From Thermus caliditerrae (GTDB lineage Bacteria > Deinococcota > Deinococci > Deinococcales > Thermaceae): DNA of 64,000 bases. A program made the translations under genes and the position numbers. Below are positions 1 through 7,715 of this stretch, one piece after another. Location: NCBI RefSeq assembly GCF_021462525.1, contig NZ_JAKEDT010000011.1, positions 1 to 64,000 on the forward strand, in the 5' to 3' direction. The stretch's first letter is position 1. Each line of letters opens with the position of its first letter. The notes beneath the pieces are model-generated. The model was not told the DNA's origin. It saw only the letters and a program-made list of their open reading frames with translations, and made no database searches.

Positions 1-132
1 CGCTGGGGTAGGATGGGCGTGTCCTCTGCACCCTTCAAGGATACAAGACTTTTACGACAGCCTCTAAGTGCCCCCAGAAAGGCCATGGGCCAGGCGTTTC
101 GGCCTTTGCCGATGGGGTACCGTCGCAGGCCC
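1..132. other. Non-coding stretch with one inverted repeat
   Basis: No convincing coding frame is seen between the window edge and the sdaAB stop codon. The only structure noticed is an inverted repeat, AAAGGCC at 78-84 and GGCCTTT at 101-107, with a 16-nt loop. It lies just downstream of sdaAB on the minus strand and could be a weak terminator, but no T-run follows it on that strand. No known RNA gene or riboswitch is recognised. Confidence 0.35.
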
Positions 133-795
133 TTAGTCCATCACGGGAGGGATCTGCCGCACCCAGAGGATGTAGGAGAGGTACCCCAGGTACCTTAGGG
201 GCACCTCGGAAAGGGGACGGTCCACCTCAATGCTCATCATGGCCTCCCCACCCCGCTTCTTCCGGCTCACGGTGAGGTGGGCGATGTTCACCTCGTCGTC
301 GGCCAGGATGCGGGCCACCCGCGCCACCACCCCCGGGGTGTCCACGTTGCGGATGACGAGGGTGGGAGCGGCGCCGGTGATGCGCACCTCAAAGCCGTCC
401 AGGTCGAAGACCCGCACCAGCCCCCCGCCCAAAGAGCTTCCCGTGACCACCAAGCGCTCCTTCTCCCCTTCCAAGACCATGCGCACGGTGTTGGGATGGA
501 CGTCCCCCAGCTCCACTTCCCGGAAGACCACCTCCACCCCCTCGGCCTGGGCCAGCTCCAGGCTCACCTTCAGCCTTTCGTCGTCCGGCTTAAGACCTAG
601 GACCCCTGCCGCCAGGGCCAGGTGGGTGCCGTGGCCCTTGCCGGTCTTGGCGAAGGAGCCGTGGAGGCCAAACTCCACCCGCCGGGGCTTTTCTCCCAGA
701 AGGTGGCGGGCCAAAAGGGCCAGGCGGCAGGCGCCGGCGGTGTGGCTGGAGGAAGGCCCCACCATCACCGGGCCGATCATGTCCAGTAGACCCAT
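133..795 (-). CDS. sdaAB: L-serine dehydratase, iron-sulfur type, beta subunit
   Basis: This is the beta subunit of the oxygen-sensitive 4Fe-4S L-serine dehydratase, which deaminates serine to pyruvate and ammonia in the cytoplasm together with the alpha subunit SdaAA. The 220-residue protein begins MGLLDMIGPVMVGPSSSHTA; the GPSSSHTAG motif at residues 13-21 is typical of the family. A C-terminal ACT domain (about 145-215, around NVDTPGVVARVARIL) is the usual ligand-sensing part. The alpha subunit gene is not within the 132 bases downstream, so it may lie further left or elsewhere. The start at 795 is 6 nt downstream of a TATTCT -10 element, suggesting a leaderless transcript. Its divergent neighbour starts only 17 nt away. 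Confidence 0.93.
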   Translation of the reverse strand: MGLLDMIGPVMVGPSSSHTAGACRLALLARHLLGEKPRRVEFGLHGSFAKTGKGHGTHLALAAGVLGLKPDDERLKVSLELAQAEGVEVVFREVELGDVHPNTVRMVLEGEKERLVVTGSSLGGGLVRVFDLDGFEVRITGAAPTLVIRNVDTPGVVARVARILADDEVNIAHLTVSRKKRGGEAMMSIEVDRPLSEVPLRYLGYLSYILWVRQIPPVMD

Positions 796-800
796 GCCTG

Positions 801-807
801 TAGAATA
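801..807. promoter_or_regulatory. Shared bidirectional -10 element between sdaAB and the 813 gene
   Basis: The heptamer TAGAATA reads as TAGAAT (801-806) on the plus strand and TATTCT (807-802) on the minus strand. Each hexamer is exactly 6 nt from the start codon of its gene (ATG at 813 and at 795). This implies two divergent leaderless transcripts fired from one overlapping -10 sequence. No clear TTGACA-like -35 is visible on either side. Confidence 0.55.
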
Positions 808-812
808 ACCCC

Positions 813-2744
813 ATGCGCGCGTTCCTGACCCGGGCCATCGGCTTCCTCTTGGCCCTGGGACTCCCGGTTTTAGGCCAAAGCCTGGTGGTCCCGAAGGAGG
901 TCCAGGCGGGAAGGCCCGTGGTCCTGGAGGGGCGGGACCTGCCCGAAGGGCGCTTCCCCCTGGTGCTGGAAGGACCCGAGGGGCAGGAAACCCTGGAGGT
1001 GGAGGCCCAGAAGGGAAGGTTCCAGCTGGAGCTACACCCCAAGGCCCCTGGGGAGTACCGCATCCGCCTTTCCCTGCCCTCCGGAGCCCTGGAAGCCCGC
1101 CTCACCGCCCTGGCTCCCACCACCGCCGAGCTGACCCAGGAAGGCCTTAAGCTCCCCTGGGGCCTCCTGCCCCTGCCCCCAGGGGACTGGCTGGGACCCT
1201 TGGTCCAGGGGGATAAGGTGTACGTGGCCCAGGGGCTTTTGGTGGTGGAGACCCGCCTGAAGGGGGAAGCCGTCTCCTTCCACTTCGCCCCGGCCCGCCT
1301 CCTGGCCCTCCGTCCAGGCCCTGAGGCCCTCCTCCAAGGGGACTGGGTCCTGCCCATCCCCTTCCCCCCCTTGCCCTTTGAAGGCCACGGGGAGGACCTA
1401 AAGGCCCTAGGCACCCTCCTCCAGGCCCTTAACCCTCCTAAGCCCTGGCCTTATTTCGCCTACTGGACCCAAGACCCCGCCAGCCTCACCCCGGAGGACC
1501 TGGAGGCCTACGGCCAGGACCTGCTGGCCCGGGGCCATAGGCCGGAACTCTTCTTCGGCCAACCGGAGGTGGCCCGCATGGCGGAGGTCTCCCGCTCCCT
1601 GCGGCAAAAGGATCCCGAAAAGGCCCTCCTCCTGGCCCAGGCCCTTCTCCGCTACACCCCCCTTTTCCCAGGTTCCTTGGCCTTTTTTAAGGAAACGGCC
1701 CAGTACCTGGAGGCCCAGGGGCACCCGGCCCAGGCCTTGCGCTTCCAGGAAGCGGAGAAACTCCTTAGGACCTGGCTTCCCCCAAGGCTTTCCCTGCTTT
1801 CCCCCGCCCTTGGGACCTTGGGCCTGGCGTATTTGGCCCTTATGCTCTACCTCTTCCTCTTTTACCTGCCCGCCCAGCTAAAGGACCTGAAGCCCATCGG
1901 TGGCTACCTGGGTGGGTTCTGGCGGCACCCCCTCCTGCGCCTTCGGCACCTCCACCTGGCCTACGCCAGCCTGGGGGAACGGGTGCTGGCCCTGGCCCTC
2001 TTCCTGGCCCTCGGACTGGGCCTCCTCCTTCAGGGACTGGACGCCCAGGTGCGCAAAGGACTTTTCGCCTCCCCCTTGGACCAAGGCACCCTCCGCACCC
2101 AAAAAGCCCAGGACTGGCTCCGCACCCTGCCCTCTACCCCCGAGGTCAAGGCGCTTCTGGGCTACGCCCTCCTTTCGGAAGCCCCCAAGGAGGCCCGGGA
2201 CCTCCTGCGGGAGGCCTCCTTACCCTTTGCCCTGGCCCTTAGGGGAGACGAAACCGCCTTGGCCCAAGCCTACCGTAAGGCTCCCCTCGAGGGCCCCATC
2301 CGCACCGCCTTAGGGCTGGGCCAGGACCCCTGGGGGGCCAGGGAGCCAGGCCCCTCCGTGCGCACCCTTTATCAGGCCCTCCTCCAGGTGGAGCTAAAGC
2401 GCCTCCTGGAGGATCCCTTCCGGGGGTTCCTGCACCTCAGCACCCCCCTTCCCGAAGGGGTGAAGCCTTGGGCCTTCGTGGGCTTCTGGCTCCTCCTTCT
2501 TTACCACCTCCTCACCTTCCTCCTACCCCGGCGCAGGACCCCGGTCCCCCCCTCCTGGGCCCTGGGGGTGCGCCTCCTGGTACCGGGAAGCCTGGGGTTC
2601 TCCGCGGGGCTGGGCCTCGTGCTTCTCCTCCTTTTCGCCTACGGGCTCCTGGCCCTCCTGGAGAGGAAGGGACCGACCCTCCTGATCCTGGCCTATGGGC
2701 TCCACCTCCTGGGGTTGGCCCTTAGCCTGAGGAGGTCCGCATGA
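813..2744 (+). CDS. Unknown multi-pass membrane protein with a large N-terminal exported domain
   Basis: The 643-residue product is not assigned to a named family. Residues 1-21 look like a signal peptide (FLLALGLPVLGQS). About 300 residues follow that should be extracytoplasmic, beginning with a beta-rich part (LVVPKEVQAGRPVVLEG) and including helical, TPR-like segments. Hydrophobic helices are visible near residues 327-352, 391-412, 554-572, 585-612 and 621-640. The mixed beta/TPR/TM layout is loosely reminiscent of BatD-type proteins, but this is only a resemblance. It overlaps the downstream aldolase gene by ATGA, so the two are probably translationally coupled. The start is the ATG placed 6 nt after the shared -10 element. 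Confidence 0.6.
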   Translation: MRAFLTRAIGFLLALGLPVLGQSLVVPKEVQAGRPVVLEGRDLPEGRFPLVLEGPEGQETLEVEAQKGRFQLELHPKAPGEYRIRLSLPSGALEARLTALAPTTAELTQEGLKLPWGLLPLPPGDWLGPLVQGDKVYVAQGLLVVETRLKGEAVSFHFAPARLLALRPGPEALLQGDWVLPIPFPPLPFEGHGEDLKALGTLLQALNPPKPWPYFAYWTQDPASLTPEDLEAYGQDLLARGHRPELFFGQPEVARMAEVSRSLRQKDPEKALLLAQALLRYTPLFPGSLAFFKETAQYLEAQGHPAQALRFQEAEKLLRTWLPPRLSLLSPALGTLGLAYLALMLYLFLFYLPAQLKDLKPIGGYLGGFWRHPLLRLRHLHLAYASLGERVLALALFLALGLGLLLQGLDAQVRKGLFASPLDQGTLRTQKAQDWLRTLPSTPEVKALLGYALLSEAPKEARDLLREASLPFALALRGDETALAQAYRKAPLEGPIRTALGLGQDPWGAREPGPSVRTLYQALLQVELKRLLEDPFRGFLHLSTPLPEGVKPWAFVGFWLLLLYHLLTFLLPRRRTPVPPSWALGVRLLVPGSLGFSAGLGLVLLLLFAYGLLALLERKGPTLLILAYGLHLLGLALSLRRSA

Positions 2745-3592
2745 TCCTTCCTCCCATCCCCACTCCCTTTGACCGGGAAGGCCGCCTGGACGCGGAAGCC
2801 TTTCGGGAACTGGCGGAAGCCCTAGAACCCTTGGTGGACGGGCTTCTCATCTACGGCTCCAACGGGGAGGGCGTCCACCTGACCCCGGAGGAGCGGGCCC
2901 AGGGCCTGCGGGCCCTGAGCCCCAAGAAGCCCTTCCTGGTAGGCCTCATGGAGGAAACCCTGCCCCAGGCGGAGCGGGCCCTCCTGGAAGCTAAGGAAGC
3001 GGGGGCCATGGCCCTCCTGGCCACCCCGCCCCGCTACTACCACGGAAGCCTCGGGGAAGGGCTTCTCACCTACTACCAAGCCCTAGCGGACAGGATGCCC
3101 GTCTTCCTCTACCACGTGCCCCAGAACACCAAGGTAGACCTCCCCCTCCCTGCGGTGGAGGCCCTGGCGGCCCACCCGCAGGTCCTGGGCATCAAGGACT
3201 CCAGCGGGGACCTAACCCGCCTGGCCTTTTACCAGGCCCATCTGAAGGATTTCCGGGTCTTCACCGGCCACGCCCCCACCTTCCTGGGGGCCTTGGCCCT
3301 GGGCGTGGAAGGGGGCATCCTGGCCGCGGCCAACCTGGCCCCCCGGGCCTACCGCGCCCTCTTGGAAGCCTTCCGCGGAGGACGCCTGGAGGAAGCCCAA
3401 GCCCTCCAGCGGCGCCTTTTCCCCTTGGGGGACCTCCTCGCCAAGGGGGGGGTGCCCCTCCTCAAGCAGGCCCTCCGCCACCTGGGCCTGCCCGCGGGCT
3501 ACCCCCGGCCGCCCTATCCTGAGGAAAGCCCCTTCTGGCCGGCCTTTTTGCCGGAGCTGGAAAGCCTGAAGGAAGAGGGGTGGATCCTATGA
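2741..3592 (+). CDS. Dihydrodipicolinate synthase/N-acetylneuraminate lyase superfamily aldolase
   Basis: A class I Schiff-base aldolase of 283 residues, a normal length for this TIM-barrel superfamily. The catalytic lysine is K152 in GIKDSSGD and the conserved tyrosine is Y124 in LYHVPQN. The substrate loop reads GSNGEG (about 39-44) where true dihydrodipicolinate synthases have GTTGE, which argues against lysine biosynthesis and for a different 2-keto acid substrate. The substrate cannot be told from sequence. It is preceded by an AGGAGG ribosome binding site, starts inside the stop of the membrane protein (ATGA) and is followed by an ATGA overlap with the lipoprotein gene, so all three form one operon. 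Confidence 0.85.
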   Translation: MILPPIPTPFDREGRLDAEAFRELAEALEPLVDGLLIYGSNGEGVHLTPEERAQGLRALSPKKPFLVGLMEETLPQAERALLEAKEAGAMALLATPPRYYHGSLGEGLLTYYQALADRMPVFLYHVPQNTKVDLPLPAVEALAAHPQVLGIKDSSGDLTRLAFYQAHLKDFRVFTGHAPTFLGALALGVEGGILAAANLAPRAYRALLEAFRGGRLEEAQALQRRLFPLGDLLAKGGVPLLKQALRHLGLPAGYPRPPYPEESPFWPAFLPELESLKEEGWIL

Positions 3593-4257
3593 AGGCCTTC
3601 TTCAGAACCGGTTTTCTCCTGGTCCTTTTGGCCCTGGGGGCCTGCGCCCCCCAGACCCTCACTCCCGAGGCCCGCTTCCTGGGGGCGGAGCTACGGGGCC
3701 TGGAGCTCTCCCCGAGCCCAGCCCTCCTTCTGGGCCTCAGGGTGGCCTTCCACAACCCCAACCCCTTCCCCCTGCCCCTTTCCGCCTTGGGCGCCCGGCT
3801 CAAGGTGGGCGAGGTCGCGGTGCCCCTGGACCTCACCCTGCCCCCAGGAGCGAAGGAGGAGGTGCTTCTGGTGCGGCTTATCCCGCAAAACGCCCTGAAC
3901 ACCGCCCAAGCCCTTCTCTCCCCGCAGGGGGTGGAGGTGGCCCTGGAAGGCCGCACCCTGGGGCGGGAGCTGACCTTCTTCCGCACCCGGGTGGCCCTAC
4001 CCTTAGAGCCCCCAAGGGTGCGCCGGGCAGGGGTGAACTTCTTCCTGGAAAACCCCAACCCCCTGCCCCTCCGGGTGGAAGGGCGGCTTGTCCTCCTGGG
4101 CCAGAGCTTCCGGGTGGAGGCTGACCTGCCCGCCCGGGGGGAAGGAAGGCTTCAGGTGGTGGGCTTCCGGCCTGGGCTAGAGCGGGGTTCGGGAAGGCTG
4201 GAGCTCACCCTCGAGATCCCAGGCTTCTTCCGCCAGACCCTGGTCCTGGCCCTTTAG
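3589..4257 (+). CDS. LEA type 2 (LEA14-like) family lipoprotein
   Basis: A 222-residue exported lipoprotein. The N-terminus MKAFFRTGFLLVLLALGACA carries a lipobox (LGAC) and should be acylated at the cysteine. Two repeats follow that resemble the water-stress/hypersensitive-response fold of LEA14 proteins, each with an asparagine-proline motif: HNPNPFPLPLSALGARL and ENPNPLPLRVEGRL. These domains are usually structural or lipid-associated, with no known catalytic role. ATG at 3589 is chosen because it gives an ATGA overlap with the upstream stop; GTG at 3580 is possible. The gene ends in a 4-bp convergent overlap with cytidine deaminase. Confidence 0.78.
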   Translation: MKAFFRTGFLLVLLALGACAPQTLTPEARFLGAELRGLELSPSPALLLGLRVAFHNPNPFPLPLSALGARLKVGEVAVPLDLTLPPGAKEEVLLVRLIPQNALNTAQALLSPQGVEVALEGRTLGRELTFFRTRVALPLEPPRVRRAGVNFFLENPNPLPLRVEGRLVLLGQSFRVEADLPARGEGRLQVVGFRPGLERGSGRLELTLEIPGFFRQTLVLAL

Positions 4258-4622
4258 AGTTTGAAGCCGAGGGGAAGGAGCTCCCCCAAGGAGCGCACCT
4301 CGTACCCCTGGGGCCCGTGCATCACCACCTCCGCCTCGGGCCCGCCGAACTCCAAGAGCACCTGGCGGCACCCCCCACAGGGGGGAATGGGGCCTTTGGG
4401 GCTATAGATGTGCACCCGCTCCAGCTTCCTTTTCCCCGCCAGGACCATGGCCGCCACCGCGTTGCGCTCGGCGCACTGGGAAAGGGGAAAGGAGGCGTTC
4501 TCCACGTTGACTCCAAGGAAGCTTTCCCCCTCCGCCTCCACCAGGGCCACCACGGGAAAGCCGGAATAGGGAGCATAGGCCCGCCCCACGTGGGCCTTCA
4601 GGATTTCCCTAACCTTCTCCAT
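4254..4622 (-). CDS. cdd: Cytidine deaminase
   Basis: A 122-residue homotetrameric-type zinc cytidine deaminase, which converts cytidine and deoxycytidine to the uridine forms in pyrimidine salvage. The zinc ligands are visible as C50 with catalytic E52 in SQCAERNAV, and C82/C85 in PPCGGCRQV. The substrate motif VNVENASF precedes them. The ATG at 4622 overlaps the 3' end of the CBS-domain gene by 14 nt, so the two are one transcription unit. An upstream in-frame extension is possible but lies inside the neighbour's coding sequence and is not family-like. Confidence 0.93.
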   Translation of the reverse strand: MEKVREILKAHVGRAYAPYSGFPVVALVEAEGESFLGVNVENASFPLSQCAERNAVAAMVLAGKRKLERVHIYSPKGPIPPCGGCRQVLLEFGGPEAEVVMHGPQGYEVRSLGELLPLGFKL

Positions 4623-5934
4623 GCTCCACGAGCCTTTCCACCCGCACCCGTTCGATGCGCCTTTGGTCGGCGCTTTCCACCACGAAGCGGAAGCCCTGCC
4701 ACTCCACGCTCTCCCCCACGCTGGGGATACGCCCAAACTGCTCGTAGAGGAAGCCCGAGAGGGTGTCGTACTCCCCCTCGGGAAGCTCCACCCCTAAGGC
4801 CTCGGAGACCTCGTCCACGGGGGTCTGGGCCTGGATGGAGAGGGTGCCGTCGGGGAGGCGCCTGATGGCGGCGTCCTCCGGCTCGTCGGTTTCGTCGTAA
4901 ATCTCCCCCACGATCTCCTCCATCACGTCCTCGAGGGTCACCAGGCCCGCCGTGCCCCCGAACTCGTCCACCACGATGGCCATGTGCACCTTCCGGCGCC
5001 TAAGCTCCCGCAGGAGGGTCCAGGCGTCCATGTTCTCGGGCACGAAGTAGGGGGGGTGGGCGATGGAGGCCACGGTGCGCGCCTTGAGGTCCTCCTCGCA
5101 GTAGTAGTCCAGGAGGTCTTTGGCGTAAGCCACCCCCACGATGTGGTCCACGCTCTCCCGGTAAACGGGCACCCGGCTGTAGCGGTGCTCGCGGAAGAGG
5201 TGGAGGAAGTCCTCCAAGGTGGCGTCGGCCTCGATGGCCACCATGTCCACCCGCGGGGTCATGATCTCCCGCACCGGGGTTTCCTCCAGCTCCAGGATGG
5301 AGTGGATCATCTCCTCCTCCTGGGCCTCGATGGTGCCGGACTCCTCCGCCCCCGCCAGGATGAGCTTGAGCTCCTGCTCGGACACCAGGGGCGTGCCCCG
5401 GGGCTCGAGGCCCAGCACCTTGAGCAGGGAAACGGAAACCAGGCTAAAGAAGCGCCCCACCGGGTAGAGGAGGACGGAGAGGAGGTAGATGGGCCAGGCG
5501 GCCACCCGGGCCAGGGGTACGGCGTGGTGCACGGCGATGGACTTGGGGGTGATCTCCCCGAAGAAAAGGATCAGGAAGGTCATGACCCCGGTGGCCACCC
5601 CCACCCCCGCGGAGCCGAAGGCCCGGGTGGCCAGGTCCGTGACCAAGGCGGTGGCGGCAATGTTCACCAGGTTGTTGCCCACCAGGATGGTGGTGAGGAA
5701 GCGGGTGATGTCCTGGGCCAAGAGGCGGAAGGGCCCCCCTTGGGCTTCCGAAAGCTCCCGCACCTTCCAGGGGTAGAGGGTGGTGAAGGCGGTCTCGCTG
5801 GCGGAAAAGAAGGCGGAAAGGACCAGGAAGAGGGCCAAAAGAAAAAGGTCCCCAGGACTAGGGGCTTGGGACTGGGCCAGGGCTACGGTGCCGAAGGGCA
5901 AGAAGAAGAGCCACCGACTGGGAGGTCTGTCCAT
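4609..5934 (-). CDS. CorC/HlyC-type hemolysin family membrane protein (DUF21, two CBS, CorC_HlyC)
   Basis: The 441-residue protein has the standard domain order: a DUF21/CNNM transmembrane domain (about 15-185, starting LALFLVLSAFFSASETAF), a CBS pair (about 200-325, including TPRVDMVAIEADATLEDF and VDEFGGTAGLVTLEDVMEEI) and a C-terminal CorC_HlyC domain (about 345-430). Relatives are linked to Mg2+/Co2+ efflux or homeostasis; the transported ion is not certain here. The start at 5934 has AAAGGTG a few nt upstream; ATG at 5949 is an alternative. It is divergent from the MarR regulator and coupled to cdd. Confidence 0.88.
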   Translation of the reverse strand: MDRPPSRWLFFLPFGTVALAQSQAPSPGDLFLLALFLVLSAFFSASETAFTTLYPWKVRELSEAQGGPFRLLAQDITRFLTTILVGNNLVNIAATALVTDLATRAFGSAGVGVATGVMTFLILFFGEITPKSIAVHHAVPLARVAAWPIYLLSVLLYPVGRFFSLVSVSLLKVLGLEPRGTPLVSEQELKLILAGAEESGTIEAQEEEMIHSILELEETPVREIMTPRVDMVAIEADATLEDFLHLFREHRYSRVPVYRESVDHIVGVAYAKDLLDYYCEEDLKARTVASIAHPPYFVPENMDAWTLLRELRRRKVHMAIVVDEFGGTAGLVTLEDVMEEIVGEIYDETDEPEDAAIRRLPDGTLSIQAQTPVDEVSEALGVELPEGEYDTLSGFLYEQFGRIPSVGESVEWQGFRFVVESADQRRIERVRVERLVEHGEG

Positions 5935-6002
5935 ATCACCTTTTCGCATTGTACACCATGGGCAAGTGTGGCCCGGCCCCACCTCCTTACTTCACCTTTC
6001 TG

Positions 6003-6008
6003 TATAGT
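6003..6008 (+). promoter_or_regulatory. -10 element of the MarR/RND efflux operon
   Basis: TATAGT ends 8 nt before the ATG at 6017, consistent with transcription starting at or next to the start codon. No clear -35 is seen at 16-18 nt. A MarR operator is likely in this 82-bp divergent region, but no long palindrome stands out. Confidence 0.45.
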
Positions 6009-6016
6009 TGAAGGGT

Positions 6017-6451
6017 ATGAATGGTCCGCCCCTCACCCTGGTGGAAGAGCTTTCCCGGTTGGGCTACGCCCTCATGCGCCTCCTCTTTGCCCGGGCCAAG
6101 GAGGTCTTCGCTAAGGAAGGGGTATCCCCCCTGCAGGCGGAGGCGCTCCGCCTGGTGGCCGAGGGGGTGCGGCTGCCCTCGAGGCTGGCCGAGCACCTGG
6201 AGGTCCTGCCCTCCCAGGTCTCCCACCTCCTGGCCTCCTTGGAAGAAGCCGGGCTCCTGGAACGCCACCCCGACCCCGAGGACCGGCGGCGGGTCCAGCT
6301 CCAGCTCACCCCCAAGGGAAAGGCGGTGCAAGGACGGCTCCAGGCAGCCTGGCTGGAGGCCTACCGCCAGCACCTTAGCCGCCTGAACACCGCGGAGCTT
6401 CTGGCCTTCCGCGACCTGCTGAAAAAGCTCACGGAGGTGGAGCGTGGCTAG
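6017..6451 (+). CDS. MarR family transcriptional regulator
   Basis: A 144-residue winged-helix protein. The recognition region (RLAEHLEVLPSQVSHLLASL) and wing (ERHPDPEDRRRVQLQLTPKG) match the MarR pattern, including the DxRxxxxxLTxxG signature. It heads the efflux operon and overlaps the first TolC-like gene by 8 nt, so it is most likely the local repressor, responding to a drug or phenolic compound that the RND pump exports. The ATG at 6017 fits the -10 element upstream; TTG at 6008 would give a slightly longer product. Confidence 0.9.
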   Translation: MNGPPLTLVEELSRLGYALMRLLFARAKEVFAKEGVSPLQAEALRLVAEGVRLPSRLAEHLEVLPSQVSHLLASLEEAGLLERHPDPEDRRRVQLQLTPKGKAVQGRLQAAWLEAYRQHLSRLNTAELLAFRDLLKKLTEVERG

Positions 6452-7715
6452 GCCCTGGGCCCTGCTTTTCCTCCTGGTCCCGGCCCTGGCCAGCGGCCAC
6501 GCCCTAGTGCCCTTGCGGGAGCACCCCCTCCTCCGCCAGGCCCAAGCCCTTCTGGAGGCAGCGCGCAAGGGGCTGGAAGCCCAGGCCAGCCCCCTCGCCC
6601 TCAACCTCCAGGGCAACTACGCCCGGCTAGGCTACGAGTGCACCCCCGCCTCCCTCTGCCCAAGCCTCCCCGCCACGGGGGGGAGCCTCACCCTGTCCCT
6701 GGTCCTCACGCCCTTCCCCTTCGGGGAGACCGCAGACGGGCTAGCAAGGGCCCAGATCACCTACCGCCGGGCGGAACTGGGCTACCGCAAGGCCCTCACC
6801 GCCCTACAGGCCCAGGCGGTGGCCGCATACGGCCGTCACCGCCAGGCCCTTTTGGGGGTGGAGGCGGCGGCCAAGGGCGTGGAGCTGGCGGAGAAAGCCC
6901 TGGAGGCCGCCAGGAAGCGCCAGGCCAACGCCAAGGAGCTGCGCGAGGCGGAGCTTGCTCTCCTGGAGGCGCAAAACCGCCTCGAGGAGGCCCGCCGCGG
7001 CCTGGAGCTGGCCAAGCAGGCGGCGCTAGGGCTGGTGGACCTGGAAAAGCCCCTTCCCGAGATCCCCCCGCCCAAGGGGAGCACGCCCCTTGCCCTGGAG
7101 GAAGCCCGCCTAAGCATGGCGGAGGCCGAGATCGCCTACGAGAGTGCCCTCCGCGCCCTCCTGCCCCAGGCGCAGGCCAGCTACCTCCTCTACCCTAGCG
7201 GCAACGACACCCTGGCCCTTTCCATTTCCAGCCGCTCCCTGCAGCCCACCCTCTCCTACACCCGGCAGGACCCGGCCCGCCAGCCCACCCCGGTGCCGGG
7301 CGGGGGCAGCTACCGCACCCAGGAGGAGCTCCGGCTTTCCCTCTCCCTCACCCTCTCCCCTGGGCTCCTGGCGGCCCTGGAGGCGGCCAACCTCCAGAAG
7401 CAGGGGGCAGAAGAGGCCCTGCGGGCGGCCGAGATCCAGGCCCATCTTCAAGAGGCCAGCCTGCGCCACGCCCTTCAAGGGGCCGAGGCCGCCTTGGCCC
7501 TGGCCCAAAGGCGCCTGGCCACACAAGAGCAGGCCCTGGAGGAAACCCGAAAGCGCCTGGCCCTGGGGCTGGAAAGCCCCTTGGGCCTCCTCCAGGCTGA
7601 ACTCTCGTGGATGCAGGCCCGCCTGGGCCTGGCGCAAGCGGAAAGCGAGTACCGAAACCGTCTGATGGAGCTTTACCAGTTCTACGGCGAGCTTTTACCG
7701 GAGGTAAATCCATGA
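6444..7715 (+). CDS. TolC family outer membrane efflux protein
   Basis: A 423-residue outer-membrane efflux protein with an N-terminal signal peptide (ALLFLLVPALASGHA). It shows two internal halves, each with long coiled-coil helices (VEAAAKGVELAEKALEAARK, and the later ALEETRKRLALGLESP). Between them are two beta-rich stretches of the kind that build the outer-membrane barrel, one near residues 51-93 and one near 245-310. It would be the exit duct for the RND pump encoded downstream. It starts at GTG inside the marR stop region and ends with an ATGA overlap into a second TolC-like gene. Confidence 0.88.
   Translation: MARPWALLFLLVPALASGHALVPLREHPLLRQAQALLEAARKGLEAQASPLALNLQGNYARLGYECTPASLCPSLPATGGSLTLSLVLTPFPFGETADGLARAQITYRRAELGYRKALTALQAQAVAAYGRHRQALLGVEAAAKGVELAEKALEAARKRQANAKELREAELALLEAQNRLEEARRGLELAKQAALGLVDLEKPLPEIPPPKGSTPLALEEARLSMAEAEIAYESALRALLPQAQASYLLYPSGNDTLALSISSRSLQPTLSYTRQDPARQPTPVPGGGSYRTQEELRLSLSLTLSPGLLAALEAANLQKQGAEEALRAAEIQAHLQEASLRHALQGAEAALALAQRRLATQEQALEETRKRLALGLESPLGLLQAELSWMQARLGLAQAESEYRNRLMELYQFYGELLPEVNP

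Noticed and set aside
1-132. Possible riboswitch or small RNA at the left edge
   Set aside because: Only one 7-bp inverted repeat is present and no known RNA consensus could be matched.
4623-4736. N-terminal extension of cytidine deaminase upstream of 4622
   Set aside because: The extra 38 residues (Trp/Ser/Gly-rich) are antisense-like sequence inside the CBS-domain gene and do not match the family N-terminus.
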